Part shown: one piece after another, positions 1 through 8,439 of the stretch
Numbering within the stretch: position 1 is the stretch's first letter
Layout of the letters: every line of letters begins with the position of its first letter
NCBI GenBank assembly: GCA_964353115.1
Contig: CAYGUI010000011.1
Coordinates: 1 to 31,359 of the forward strand
From: CAYGUI01 sp964353115
Lineage (GTDB): Bacteria > Pseudomonadota > Gammaproteobacteria > JAGOUU01
Direction of reading: 5' to 3'
Length of the DNA stretch: 31,359 bases
Notes under the pieces: generated by a model
What the model saw: only the letters and a program-made list of their open reading frames with translations
What the model was told of the DNA's origin: nothing
Databases searched by the model: none
Translations under genes and position numbers: made by a program

Positions 1-2
1 AC

Positions 3-1406
3 ATGATATTATACCCCATGATCACACATAAAAAACCCCCTTATAAAATAGATTCGGCAAAAATTTGTCACATTGGTGTTGGTAATTTTCATCGTGCACA
101 CCAAGCTGTTTATACCGAAAATGCCATGTTAAAAACGCAAGATTTTAATTGGGGAGTTTGTGGAATTGGTTTGTTACCAAGTGATATTAAGTTTCATAAT
201 ATTTTAAAGTCACAAAATTATTTATATACATTATTAAGTAAGTCTAATGATAATATCGAGCCAAAAATAATTGGTTCAATAAATCAGCTTCTTCATCTTG
301 CCGAAGACTTTGATAAAATTATCGCCAAAATTGCCGATTTTAATACCAGTTTAATTACTTTGACTATTACCGAAGGTGGTTATTATATTAACCAAAATAC
401 TGGTGAATTTGACAGCAAAAATCAAAACATTCTGCATGATTTGAATAATCCAAATAATCCTAAAACAGTTTACGGTTTATTATTAGCAGGATTAATTGCG
501 CGTAAAAAACTAGGTAATAATCATATAACTTTACTAAGTTGCGATAATATTTCTGAAAATGGTAATAAATTTAAAAAAGCTTTTTTTGACTTTTTATCTT
601 TAACTAATGCAGCGCCAGCAGATTTTAAATCTTGGCTTGAAGAATTTACATCTTTTCCTAATTGTATGGTTGATCGCATTACTCCGCGTTTTAATCCAGC
701 AGATATTCAATATTGCCAAAATGAACTTGGATATACCGACAATTGTCCGATTAGTTCAGAAGATTATTTGCAGTGGATTATTGAAGATAATTTTGTTGCT
801 GAGCGTCCTAAATGGGAAGAGGTTGGTGTTAATATTGTAAAAGATGTTACTCCATATGAGCATGTAAAGTTACGATTATTAAATGCTAGCCATACCGCGT
901 TGGCATTTATGGGATTGTTAAAAGGACATATTACAGTTGATCAAGCTATTACTGATCCTGAAATTTTAAGTTTTGTAAAAAACTATATGAAGCTTGAAGC
1001 ATCTCAAGGTATTAAATCTTTGCCGGGATTAGATCTCGATAAATATCAGGAAGATGTTATTAGACGTTTTTCTAATAAACAAATATCTGACAGTTTATTG
1101 CGTATTTCAAGCTTTACTAGTGATAAAATTGTGGCATTTGTTTTGCCAACTTTGCTAGAGAATTTGGGGGAGAATAAAAGCATAGATTATAGCTCTGCAA
1201 TAATTGCAAATTGGTATTTGTATTTGCAAAATTTCTTTGTTAATAATGATGTTGATTTATTAGAAGATAATAATAAAATTTTATTAAAAAATCTTATTGA
1301 TAAATCTCATGATGATCCTTCAAATTTTATTAAAGAGCAGAGCATTTTTTCAGATTTATCATCTTCAGATCAATTTATGGCGGCGTTTCTTTCTCTCGTA
1401 AAATAA
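3..1406 (+). CDS. mannitol/mannonate dehydrogenase family oxidoreductase
   Basis: NAD(P)-dependent long-chain polyol/hexonate dehydrogenase of the mannitol dehydrogenase family (mannitol 2-dehydrogenase, arabinitol dehydrogenase, mannonate oxidoreductase). These cytoplasmic enzymes interconvert a polyol or hexonate with its keto form. An N-terminal nucleotide-binding motif GVGNFHRAHQ is at residues 25-34. The family's catalytic pattern K-x4-N-x2-H appears as KLRLLNASH near residues 289-297. The 467-residue length is close to the family's roughly 450-500. The start could be position 3 or the ATG at 18; upstream sequence lies outside the window, so neither can be favoured by a ribosome site. 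The 3' end overlaps the convergent symporter by 37 bp. Substrate cannot be read from the sequence, so no gene symbol is given. Confidence 0.85.
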   Translation: MILYPMITHKKPPYKIDSAKICHIGVGNFHRAHQAVYTENAMLKTQDFNWGVCGIGLLPSDIKFHNILKSQNYLYTLLSKSNDNIEPKIIGSINQLLHLAEDFDKIIAKIADFNTSLITLTITEGGYYINQNTGEFDSKNQNILHDLNNPNNPKTVYGLLLAGLIARKKLGNNHITLLSCDNISENGNKFKKAFFDFLSLTNAAPADFKSWLEEFTSFPNCMVDRITPRFNPADIQYCQNELGYTDNCPISSEDYLQWIIEDNFVAERPKWEEVGVNIVKDVTPYEHVKLRLLNASHTALAFMGLLKGHITVDQAITDPEILSFVKNYMKLEASQGIKSLPGLDLDKYQEDVIRRFSNKQISDSLLRISSFTSDKIVAFVLPTLLENLGENKSIDYSSAIIANWYLYLQNFFVNNDVDLLEDNNKILLKNLIDKSHDDPSNFIKEQSIFSDLSSSDQFMAAFLSLVK

Positions 1407-2557
1407 TTAAATATTTTATTAAAAATTAGTGGAAATGCACCATTTGCTGTAACGTTCATAGTGGTGCCGAAAGGATCTAAAATTAAATATACCGCCGTAA
1501 TTAGGCCTATCATTTGATCATCAAAACCTAAATATTTTTGTAATAATGGTGATGCTATTAAAATAACTCCACCAGGAACTGCTGCAACAGCATATTTAGC
1601 AAGAGCAAAAAAGAAAGCAAAGATAACAAAACTATGAAAATCAGGCATTGGCAGGTCAAAAGCTAATAGAGTAGCAAGGCTTAATATGGACACTCCAATA
1701 GCGCTTCCTAGAGTATGAATATTGATAATTGCAGGGACTATCATATCAGCACGCTCTTTATGCTCTTTTAAATTTTTTTCTGTTGATAAAATTAGCACGG
1801 GTAATGAAGCTGCGCTAGAAATAGTGGTAAATCCAGTGAGGCTTGCGGGTAAAACATTGCCAACATTTTCTGCAAATTTTTTAAGAGAAAAATTACTGGC
1901 TACTAAATATATAAAAGTTAAATACATAATCTGCGTCCCAATAATTAATAAAAATATTGGTCCATAAATTATTAAAGCAGTATCAAGGATTTTTTCGTAT
2001 TCCATTTTAAAGACAAAGCCTAAAATAAACAAAGGCAGCAAAGGAACAAAAATATTTTGTAGAAAGTAATGTGATAAATAATTTAGTTTACTACTTATTT
2101 TATTAATTTTACTATTATTCTTAATTGTGAAAATAATCCCCATAATAAGACCAATAATTAAAGCAAGATCATTTGAAATTATTTTAGGGAGCGTAAAATT
2201 CCAGGTTGGTGATAAGGTTGTTGTAATTTTTGCTTTTACGGGGGTTAAAGGGAATATGGTTAGTATTATTTTTCCAAATGAATATCCGGTTATAATCGCA
2301 GTAAAGTTTGATATAAAAACGCAAATAATTAGTAAAAAAATAAATAAAGCTGCTCCATTTTTAAGTCGTAGCATGCTTGAAAAAATAAAACTAAAAATAA
2401 TGAAAGGTAGTAAAAATATCAATATATTTTTCATTGATAGACTTATGGCGTAAAAAAAGGATTTTATATTTACGGGTACGTAATTTCCGATTAATAACGG
2501 GGCTAATAAAACGATAATTAATACAAATGGTAATTTTAGTTTTTTAATATTTATCAT
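1370..2557 (-). CDS. dicarboxylate/amino acid:cation symporter (SDF/DAACS family)
   Basis: Inner-membrane secondary transporter of the sodium:dicarboxylate/glutamate symporter family, which imports C4-dicarboxylates or acidic and neutral amino acids with Na+ or H+. The 395 residues hold repeated hydrophobic helices throughout. The C-terminal half has the family's serine-rich re-entrant region (FTTISSAASLPV, compare the usual SSSAATLP) and a later DPFGTTMNVTANG segment that aligns with the conserved D-x3-T-x2-N substrate/cation motif. Uptake of an amino acid or organic acid would suit a host-associated lifestyle, but the substrate is not determinable. The start at 2557 is only 26 bp from the divergent pilin-like start at 2584. 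The gene converges on and overlaps the dehydrogenase by 37 bp. Confidence 0.85.
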   Translation of the reverse strand: MINIKKLKLPFVLIIVLLAPLLIGNYVPVNIKSFFYAISLSMKNILIFLLPFIIFSFIFSSMLRLKNGAALFIFLLIICVFISNFTAIITGYSFGKIILTIFPLTPVKAKITTTLSPTWNFTLPKIISNDLALIIGLIMGIIFTIKNNSKINKISSKLNYLSHYFLQNIFVPLLPLFILGFVFKMEYEKILDTALIIYGPIFLLIIGTQIMYLTFIYLVASNFSLKKFAENVGNVLPASLTGFTTISSAASLPVLILSTEKNLKEHKERADMIVPAIINIHTLGSAIGVSILSLATLLAFDLPMPDFHSFVIFAFFFALAKYAVAAVPGGVILIASPLLQKYLGFDDQMIGLITAVYLILDPFGTTMNVTANGAFPLIFNKIFNYFTRERNAAIN

Positions 2558-2583
2558 ATTTTGTACTATACTTTTTTATTATT

Positions 2584-3045
2584 ATGATTACAAATTCGAT
2601 GAAAAAAAATACACAGGGTTTTACGTTAGTAGAATTAATAATAGCAATATCGATAATTGGTATTTTAGCTGCATTTGCGGCTCCGCGTTTTACAGATTTA
2701 ACCAATGAAGCAAGAAGTTCAATGCGTGATGGTATAGAAGGCGCAATAAATTCAACTATGGGACTTACTCACGCTCAATCTGTTGTTGATGGTAATCAAA
2801 ACTTAAGCAGCAGTACTATTCAGATCGAAGGTCAGACAGTTTCTATGTCTTATGGTTATCCAGTTGGTGGAGCTAATGGCATAATTTTAGCGATGAATGT
2901 AAATACTAGTGATGTTACAATCCTACATTTTGGTACATTGGCTACCATATTTTCTATGGATCCTAGCTATAGCTGTTATTTGATCTATATTCAGGCACTA
3001 GGTCCTAATAACCCACCTTATATGTCAAAGAATACTTGTAATTAG
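2584..3045 (+). CDS. type IV pilin-like protein with N-methylation motif
   Basis: A 153-residue protein with a classical type III (prepilin) signal: a short basic leader ending QG, then FTLVELIIAISIIGILAAF. A prepilin peptidase would cut after the Gly and the new Phe would be N-methylated; Glu+5 is present. The leader is 12 residues from the ATG at 2584, or a more typical 7 from the ATG at 2599; no strong Shine-Dalgarno decides. The rest is Ser/Thr-rich with two Cys near the C-terminus (residues about 130 and 152) that could form the pilin D-loop disulphide. It resembles MshA/PilA-like pilins or minor pseudopilins. No pilus assembly genes are in this window, so it is an orphan here. It lies 49 bp before the next gene on the same strand. 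Confidence 0.8.
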   Translation: MITNSMKKNTQGFTLVELIIAISIIGILAAFAAPRFTDLTNEARSSMRDGIEGAINSTMGLTHAQSVVDGNQNLSSSTIQIEGQTVSMSYGYPVGGANGIILAMNVNTSDVTILHFGTLATIFSMDPSYSCYLIYIQALGPNNPPYMSKNTCN

Positions 3046-3094
3046 TGCTAACTTATAGTTAAATAGTAATCTATCTAACAGTCCACGCAGTAAT

Positions 3095-5356
3095 ATGTTT
3101 AATTTATCTTCTACTAATTTTCCTAATAATTATCGTAACTTAGTTCTTATTGATAATAATTTGCACATAACAATGCCAGTAGTTAATGGTCACACCATAG
3201 GAACAGATCATGCTTGCCAAACTTTAAATGCCCAGGGAATATTTTTAAGTCAGAATAAAGAGGTTAAAGATTCTTTGTTGAATCAATTGGATGACCTTAA
3301 AATTGCACTTAAAGATAAAATAACTAAATTATTATTAACAAAATCTTCCGGTGATGCTGAATTACAGCTAAGTAAAAATATTCTTGCTCAGGTTAGAAGG
3401 TATATAAATCTTTTAAATGAAGTAATTAAAGATGAAAAAGTACAATCTGCCATAACACAACATTATTTTAATGATTATATAAATATGATAGTGAGAGAGC
3501 AAAGTAATTTATTTGCTATGCTGTTAAGTGATAGAGATCCTGGGCAGTTACCACATGGTAATGTTAGAGCATATGATTTTGCAACTTTTTCTGTTATGAA
3601 TCCATACTATACAGCTAGAACAGAAGAAGCGGCTAGAGCTTTTAATGATTTTGGTGTGAGATTAAGGCATCAATTTCTAGCACCTGATTTTAAATTACAA
3701 GAATTATCTATAAAAACAAAAATTATAGAAGATGTCATTGAGCAATATTCTTCATCGGCTGCTTCTGCGGCATCTGCAGAGATTAATTGGACTGAAGATA
3801 GTTTTACAGTTTTAGTTTCTCGATTAAATAACGCATTTAAAAAGCATGTTCAATTAAAAGAAGATGTAGATGTAACTACAAATAGTTTTGGTGAAAAAAT
3901 TACGTTAGATTCTTTAATTAAATTAGATCTTATTGATGAAAACTCAGAAACAAAAGAAGTAATTTATAATATTTTACTTGCATCTGGTTTGACGGATGAT
4001 TTTTGGTTTTCGCGAGATAATGCATTTGCCTTACAAGATATGCATTATGTGAATAAAGAGCAACTCGCAGGAAACCTTTCAATATTAGTACAGTTTTTTA
4101 TTGCCCACATTAACTTTCATGCCGTTGCCACTGGTGCAATCGATAAGAGTAAAAATACTAATTTTGGTCAAGTATTAAATGATAATTTACGTTTTTATGG
4201 GCGCATAGAAGCAGCTTTAAAAAAGGCTCTTACTTCCGATATTAAAAATGTTCAAAGAGTATTATTTGATCTCATTAATACAAGTAGAGGATCTTTAAAT
4301 ATAACTAAAGAATTAACTGAAGCTGATTTTAATATTATATGTACTCGATTTAACGCACAATGGTCAACAGCTTTAAATTGCTCTAATGCCGATGAATTTA
4401 TTGTTTATTTAGATGGTGTTGATGGCGATTTCTTCCATAAAGATGGCCAAATTTGCATTTCATTTGATCTATTTTTGCAAACATTTTTTAATGCAAATGG
4501 AAGATATGATAGTTTTGTTGCATCTAGACAGCAAATTTTGTCACCAGGTATTTATAAAAAAATAGAAGGTTTGAATGGCAGTCCGAGTATAAATATTAAT
4601 AAGCCTTATAAAAAAGATTTTACTTTTTCATCAAATTTGTTTCATGACAATCATAGTTTATTATTAAACCTTTTCATGCTCAGTAATTATAATAATACAC
4701 TTACTATTACAGACAGAGTAATTAAAGTTCAGAAAATGCCGGTGGAAGCATTTTTTTATGAAGAAAATGATTTGTTAACAATAAAAATATTATTACAGTA
4801 CAAGCTTGGGATGGATATTGTTAAAAATTTCTTATCTAATGGTGGAGAGGAAGAAATAAGAAAGTTTTTAAAAATAGTAGTTAATAATGAATATTTGCAT
4901 TTTATTTTTGATGAACTGATATATAGAAGGAAATGGTTTTTTTTAATAAAAAATATAGAAATTAAAGATTTAGTAAGCTCTGGCCTTTTTTGTGGCTTGG
5001 CATCTCTTAACTGTGATTTTTTAATTGAATTATTAAATGATCTTCATCCTGATGAGTTGAGAAAAATTCCAGTAGATATTTTTACGCACGAGGTAGAAGT
5101 TGATGGCGGTATAAGAAGAGGCATATTTAATATTTTTTTAGAGAGAGATTCTAATTTATTAAAGTTTATTATTGATAAAATTGGTATGCCTGATCTGGAA
5201 AAATTAAAGATTGATACAGATAAAATAACATTATTTATAGAGCTATTTTCTGAAAATATGGTACGCCCATCATCAATGGTTAGAGCTACAGATAGTTATG
5301 AGGCTCCTTCAGCAGCAGATGCTGCAGCAGCTCATGGGGCGCACAAACCAAAGTAA
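3095..5356 (+). CDS. large orphan protein of unknown function (753 aa)
   Basis: I do not recognise this protein. It is 753 residues, mostly soluble and predicted helical. It has a basic/acidic heptad-like stretch near residues 55-120 (KEVKDSLLNQLDDLKIALKD), an alanine/serine patch around residue 226 (SSSAASAASAE), and a low-complexity Ala/His tail at the C-terminus (SAADAAAAHGAHKPK). No signal peptide, transmembrane helix or familiar catalytic motif is visible. Size, lack of recognisable family, and position beside a pilin-like gene are consistent with a secreted effector in an intracellular bacterium, but nothing in the sequence proves secretion. The gene starts 49 bp after the pilin-like gene and ends 4 bp before the convergent TonB-like gene. 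The ATG at 3095 is the first in frame. Confidence 0.7.
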   Translation: MFNLSSTNFPNNYRNLVLIDNNLHITMPVVNGHTIGTDHACQTLNAQGIFLSQNKEVKDSLLNQLDDLKIALKDKITKLLLTKSSGDAELQLSKNILAQVRRYINLLNEVIKDEKVQSAITQHYFNDYINMIVREQSNLFAMLLSDRDPGQLPHGNVRAYDFATFSVMNPYYTARTEEAARAFNDFGVRLRHQFLAPDFKLQELSIKTKIIEDVIEQYSSSAASAASAEINWTEDSFTVLVSRLNNAFKKHVQLKEDVDVTTNSFGEKITLDSLIKLDLIDENSETKEVIYNILLASGLTDDFWFSRDNAFALQDMHYVNKEQLAGNLSILVQFFIAHINFHAVATGAIDKSKNTNFGQVLNDNLRFYGRIEAALKKALTSDIKNVQRVLFDLINTSRGSLNITKELTEADFNIICTRFNAQWSTALNCSNADEFIVYLDGVDGDFFHKDGQICISFDLFLQTFFNANGRYDSFVASRQQILSPGIYKKIEGLNGSPSININKPYKKDFTFSSNLFHDNHSLLLNLFMLSNYNNTLTITDRVIKVQKMPVEAFFYEENDLLTIKILLQYKLGMDIVKNFLSNGGEEEIRKFLKIVVNNEYLHFIFDELIYRRKWFFLIKNIEIKDLVSSGLFCGLASLNCDFLIELLNDLHPDELRKIPVDIFTHEVEVDGGIRRGIFNIFLERDSNLLKFIIDKIGMPDLEKLKIDTDKITLFIELFSENMVRPSSMVRATDSYEAPSAADAAAAHGAHKPK

Positions 5357-5360
5357 TTTA

Positions 5361-6230
5361 CTATTCAGTAACTAATCCATCATTGGTAAATTGCCAAGTT
5401 CTGATAATCTCCAAAATATCAGTATCTTGCTTCATCTCATCAGTGAGAAGTTCAAATGGTGCGGCTAGTTTTACAATATTAATTGCTGCATCATCTAAAA
5501 TTTGTGATCCAGATGAGCGACGAATTGTGGCGTCATGCAAGCTGCCATCAGCGTTAATGGCGACAAGTACTCGTAGCTCACCACTTAAATTAAGGGCGCG
5601 GGCTTCTAGTGGATAGTTTTCATTACCAATTTTTTCAATATGTTGGCGCCACATCTCAAGGTATTTGGCATCACGAGCCTCAAAAGTAGCAGCCGAAATA
5701 TGGCGACGACGTGGGCGTTTGGCCCAGGCTTCGCGCTGACGAGCAACTATTTCACTTAAATTTGCCATTTCAGCCTCAGCAGCGCTTAAATCTTTTGTAT
5801 CATTAATTTCTGGTAATTCCATTACGTCATTAGATACAACTACTTCACTTGCAGAAGTGGGGCTGATGGTGGTGATTATTTGTTGATTATTCTGACTTAC
5901 TTCAAGAGGAATTCCCATTCCTGCCATTGCCTGCATTTCTTCTTGTGGTATATTTTTTTCATCATGCTCACCGCCACCTTCTTGGGCTTTATCAGCAAGG
6001 TAGTCTGCTTGATCTGGCGCTTTGTCTGCAGGATTGCTTGCTAAAATAATTTCTAAGCTTGGAGTAAAATTTTCTTTTGCTAAAGCTATTTTATCGCCAA
6101 CTAGATAGATAACTGCAAAGTGCAGAATCATTGCTGCTAATATTGCGTAAGACAACTTGCATGGTTCAAAAATGCTATCAATGTATGTGAAACGTCCAAT
6201 CCTTTGGTTCATATCTGTTGTTCTCGTCAT
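5361..6230 (-). CDS. TonB-like energy transducer protein
   Basis: Periplasm-spanning energy transducer that would couple the ExbB/ExbD proton-driven complex to outer-membrane receptors, or a TonB-like/TolA-like relative. One N-terminal membrane anchor lies at residues 26-45 (LSYAILAAMILHFAVIYLVG), followed by a long Glu/Ala/Gln-rich linker. The C-terminal TonB domain runs from about residue 200 (YPLEARALNLSGELRV, then INADGSLHDATIRRSSG) and ends with the usual W-x-F (TWQF). The first ATG (6228-6230) lies inside the family A palindromic repeat, so repeat sequence supplies this start. The ATG at 6210-6212 (residue 7, MNQRIGRF) is an alternative and may be the ancestral start. No exbB/exbD neighbours are visible. 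Confidence 0.8.
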   Translation of the reverse strand: MTRTTDMNQRIGRFTYIDSIFEPCKLSYAILAAMILHFAVIYLVGDKIALAKENFTPSLEIILASNPADKAPDQADYLADKAQEGGGEHDEKNIPQEEMQAMAGMGIPLEVSQNNQQIITTISPTSASEVVVSNDVMELPEINDTKDLSAAEAEMANLSEIVARQREAWAKRPRRRHISAATFEARDAKYLEMWRQHIEKIGNENYPLEARALNLSGELRVLVAINADGSLHDATIRRSSGSQILDDAAINIVKLAAPFELLTDEMKQDTDILEIIRTWQFTNDGLVTE

Positions 6231-6344
6231 TCCCGTGTAGGCGGGAATCTATTTTTCTGGATTCCCGCCTACGCGGGAATGACGCGCGGTTGCGGGAATG
6301 ACGTGCAGTTGCAAAAATGACGTGCAGTTGCAAAAATGACGTGC
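6225..6344. repeat. family A palindromic repeat with 19-bp tandem tail
   Basis: Two opposed arms (6225-6249 and 6260-6284) form a near-perfect inverted repeat with core TTCCCGC-N-GCGGGAA and GTCAT outer ends, separated by a short T-rich loop. The right arm is followed by 19-bp direct units at 6281-6299, 6300-6318 and 6319-6337 plus a partial fourth (GACGTGC). The units share the GACG edge of the arm; the later two are identical and have drifted from GGGAAT to AAAAAT. The left arm contains the ATG used by the TonB-like reading frame. Together with the SRP RNA gene this fills the 314-bp gap before dnaX. Confidence 0.9.
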
Positions 6345-6374
6345 TTAATCTAATTATGACAAAAATTTAACGAC

Positions 6375-6403
6375 TTGCAAAAAAATATATTTTACGCAAT
6401 AAT
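6375..6403 (+). promoter_or_regulatory. sigma-70-type promoter of the 4.5S RNA gene
   Basis: A -35-like TTGCAA (6375-6380), 17-bp spacer and -10-like AATAAT (6398-6403, five of six consensus bases) lie 5-6 bp before the predicted 5' end of the SRP RNA at about 6409. Position and spacing suit a strong constitutive promoter. Confidence 0.6.
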
Positions 6404-6408
6404 ATCTC

Positions 6409-6522
6409 AGCTGATTTTGGTCCCCTCGCAATTGAATAATTGTGAACCCCGCCAGGCCCGGAAGGGAGCAACGGTGACAGTTTTTTCATGTGCCGTGGTG
6501 TGGCTGAAGTCAGCTACTTTTT
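6409..6522 (+). ncRNA. ffs: 4.5S RNA (bacterial signal recognition particle RNA)
   Basis: Small SRP RNA of about 112 nt. The conserved domain IV hairpin is clear: GCCAGGCCCGGAAGGGAGCA (6451-6470) with a GGAA tetraloop at 6460-6463 and the Ffh-binding internal loops. The 5' segment AGCTGATTTTGGTC (6409-6422) pairs, with G-U pairs, to GGCTGAAGTCAGCT (6502-6515), closing one long hairpin as in the E. coli molecule of 114 nt. A T-run at 6518-6522 fits an intrinsic terminator. With Ffh this RNA targets inner-membrane proteins co-translationally. Location just upstream of dnaX matches many gammaproteobacteria. Confidence 0.93.
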
Positions 6523-6544
6523 ATCTCAAAGCAAAATAAATTTT

Positions 6545-8131
6545 ATGTCATATCTTGCTCTAGCACGAAAATGGCGGCCACGTGATTTTTCATCTCTTAT
6601 CGGTCAGCAACATGTTCTACAAGCCTTAATTAATTCTATCGATAAGCAAAATTTACATCATGCCTATTTATTTACAGGTACGCGTGGTGTTGGTAAAACA
6701 ACGGTCGGAAGAATTATAGCGAAAGCTTTAAATTGTCAAAAAGGAATTAGCTCAACGCCGTGTAATACATGTCAAAACTGTATTGATATCACAGAGGGTA
6801 ATTTTCCTGATTTATTAGAAATAGATGCTGCATCGCGCACTAAGGTAGAAGATACCCGTGAGATGCTAGAAAATATTGTTTATGCGCCAACATCAGGACG
6901 TTTTAAAATTTATCTAATAGATGAAGTTCATATGCTCTCAACGCATAGTTTTAATGCTTTGTTAAAAACATTAGAAGAGCCACCAGAATATGTAAAGTTC
7001 ATTTTGGCAACTACTGAGCTACACAAAATTCCAGAAACAATATTATCTCGTTGTCTTAAATTTAATTTGCGTAATTTAGACAGTGGTGAAATATTAGAAT
7101 ATTTAAAATCTATTCTAAAGCAAGAAAATTATGATTATGACAGCTTGGCATTAGAATTAATTGCTAATGCCGCTAATGGCAGTATGCGTGATGCACTAAG
7201 TATTACTGACCAAGCGATTGCTTTTTGTAATGATAATTTTATTAAACACGATGATATTATTAATATGCTCGGCGTAATTGGTCGTAGTGATATTATCAAT
7301 ATTTTGACTATTTTAAGTAAAAAGGATACTGCAGAATTATTGAAAATATTAAATAATTTGCGTGAAAAATATATTGACTATGATTTTTTATTAAAAAATT
7401 TGCAGCAAGAGTTACATAATATATTTTTATATCAAAAAACTGAGTTTTTAGTACATGGTGATTTGTTAGATCTAGCTAAAAATATTAGTCCTGAATTGAT
7501 AGAAAAGTTTTATCAATTATGCACTAATGCACGCCGCGAATTGCCATACGCACCAAGTACGCATATGGCGTTTGAGATGGTGATGCTGCAAATGCTGGAT
7601 TTGGATTGCCACGTAGCTGTCGCTCCTCGCAATGACGAGGAAAAGTCCAGTCGTGCGCAAGAGTCCCGTCATTGCCACGCTACTGACGTTTCCCGCGAAG
7701 GCGGGGACGCGCAGCCAGGCGAAGCCAATCCAGTCAAAGCTCGCTCAGAAAAAATAGATCTATCAAAATGGCAGCGTTTTATCGAGCGCCTACAATTATC
7801 AGTTTTAGACAAACAAATATTAGAAAACAGTAATTTCAGCTTTAATGACGGAATTTTGAATATTAGCTTAAAGCCAAATTTACAAGCCTTATTGACTAAA
7901 GAATCCGAAGTAAGAATATGCTCTGCTATTAGCAAAACTTCAGCGAATAAGGTAAAATCGGTCAATATTTTGATAGCTGATAACTTTGATGCTGAATGCT
8001 CAGTTGCGGTATACGCCAAGAGAAGTAAAGAGCAGCGCCAGGAAGAGTTATTAAATCAAGCTAATCAAGATCCTAATGTTAAAAATATATTAGAAAACTT
8101 TGACGGTAGATTAAACGAGGTAAGTGAATAA
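6545..8131 (+). CDS. dnaX: DNA polymerase III tau/gamma subunit
   Basis: Clamp-loader ATPase of the replicative polymerase. From the ATG at 6545 (MSYLALARKWRP, the conserved N-terminus) the protein has 528 residues. An upstream in-frame ATG at 6488 lies inside the SRP RNA gene and is rejected. Walker A GTRGVGKT is at 45-52, zinc-binding Cys at 64, 73, 76 and 79, DEVH Walker B at 126-129, and SRC sensor/arginine finger at 168-170. Residues about 354-397 are encoded by an in-frame composite palindromic repeat in the linker between the collar domain and the C-terminal tau region, which resumes at IDLSKWQRFIERL. The protein is shorter than E. coli tau (643). Its stop overlaps the ybaB start (TAATG). 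A run of six A at 7749-7754 precedes an out-of-frame TAG that could yield a gamma-like product. Confidence 0.95.
   Translation: MSYLALARKWRPRDFSSLIGQQHVLQALINSIDKQNLHHAYLFTGTRGVGKTTVGRIIAKALNCQKGISSTPCNTCQNCIDITEGNFPDLLEIDAASRTKVEDTREMLENIVYAPTSGRFKIYLIDEVHMLSTHSFNALLKTLEEPPEYVKFILATTELHKIPETILSRCLKFNLRNLDSGEILEYLKSILKQENYDYDSLALELIANAANGSMRDALSITDQAIAFCNDNFIKHDDIINMLGVIGRSDIINILTILSKKDTAELLKILNNLREKYIDYDFLLKNLQQELHNIFLYQKTEFLVHGDLLDLAKNISPELIEKFYQLCTNARRELPYAPSTHMAFEMVMLQMLDLDCHVAVAPRNDEEKSSRAQESRHCHATDVSREGGDAQPGEANPVKARSEKIDLSKWQRFIERLQLSVLDKQILENSNFSFNDGILNISLKPNLQALLTKESEVRICSAISKTSANKVKSVNILIADNFDAECSVAVYAKRSKEQRQEELLNQANQDPNVKNILENFDGRLNEVSE
7603..7735. repeat. RPE-like composite palindromic repeat inside dnaX
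   Basis: GGATTGCCACG (7603-7613) to CGCAATGACG (7628-7637) is one palindromic half of the type seen in Rickettsia palindromic elements. A second half begins with CGTCATTGCCACGC (about 7667-7680), contains the family A core TTTCCCGCGAAGGCGGGG (7690-7707), and ends with GCCAATCCAG (about 7724-7733). The outer ends GGATTG and CAATCC are inverted. The whole insert keeps the dnaX frame without a stop and adds about 44 residues, rich in Arg, Ala and Glu, with three His and two Cys, unlike the flanking protein. Exact ends are approximate. Confidence 0.8.
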
Positions 8132-8424
8132 TGAACGAAGATTTGATGAAAAAAGCGCAAGAAATGCAAAAAAACTTACAAGAAGCGCAAAAAAAATTAG
8201 AAAATATAGTTGTTACTGGTAGTGCTGCTGGTGGCGATGTGAAAATTGATATGGATGGTTTAAAAAATGCCAAGCGTATTACTATCAACCCTGATTTTGT
8301 TAAAAATCATGACAATATTGTATTAGAAGAAGCTATCAAGGCTGCTATTAATGATGCAACACAAAAAGCTGAAGTTGCAGCTCGTGATGCAATGAGCTCA
8401 GCTATGATGGGCGGCGGTCAATAA
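8131..8424 (+). CDS. ybaB: YbaB/EbfC family nucleoid-associated protein
   Basis: A 97-residue DNA-binding protein that forms tweezer-like dimers and sits between dnaX and recR in most bacteria. The N-terminal helix is charged and Gln/Lys-rich (MKKAQEMQKNLQEAQKKLE), followed by the beta segment VTGSAAGGDVKIDMDG and a C-terminal helix ending in the Met/Gly-rich AMMGGGQ. These match YbaB throughout, and the length is near the usual 105-110. Its ATG overlaps the dnaX stop (TAATG), so translation is probably coupled. Stop to recR start is 15 bp. Confidence 0.95.
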   Translation: MNEDLMKKAQEMQKNLQEAQKKLENIVVTGSAAGGDVKIDMDGLKNAKRITINPDFVKNHDNIVLEEAIKAAINDATQKAEVAARDAMSSAMMGGGQ

Positions 8425-8439
8425 TATTAATCGTTTTTT

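Noticed and set aside
6488..6544. Upstream extension of dnaX to the ATG at 6488
   Set aside because: This start lies inside the 4.5S RNA gene, and conserved DnaX proteins begin at MSYLALARKWRP (6545).
7669..8019. Minus-strand frame of 116 codons inside dnaX
   Set aside because: It lies wholly within the clearly conserved dnaX frame and has no recognisable features or ribosome site.
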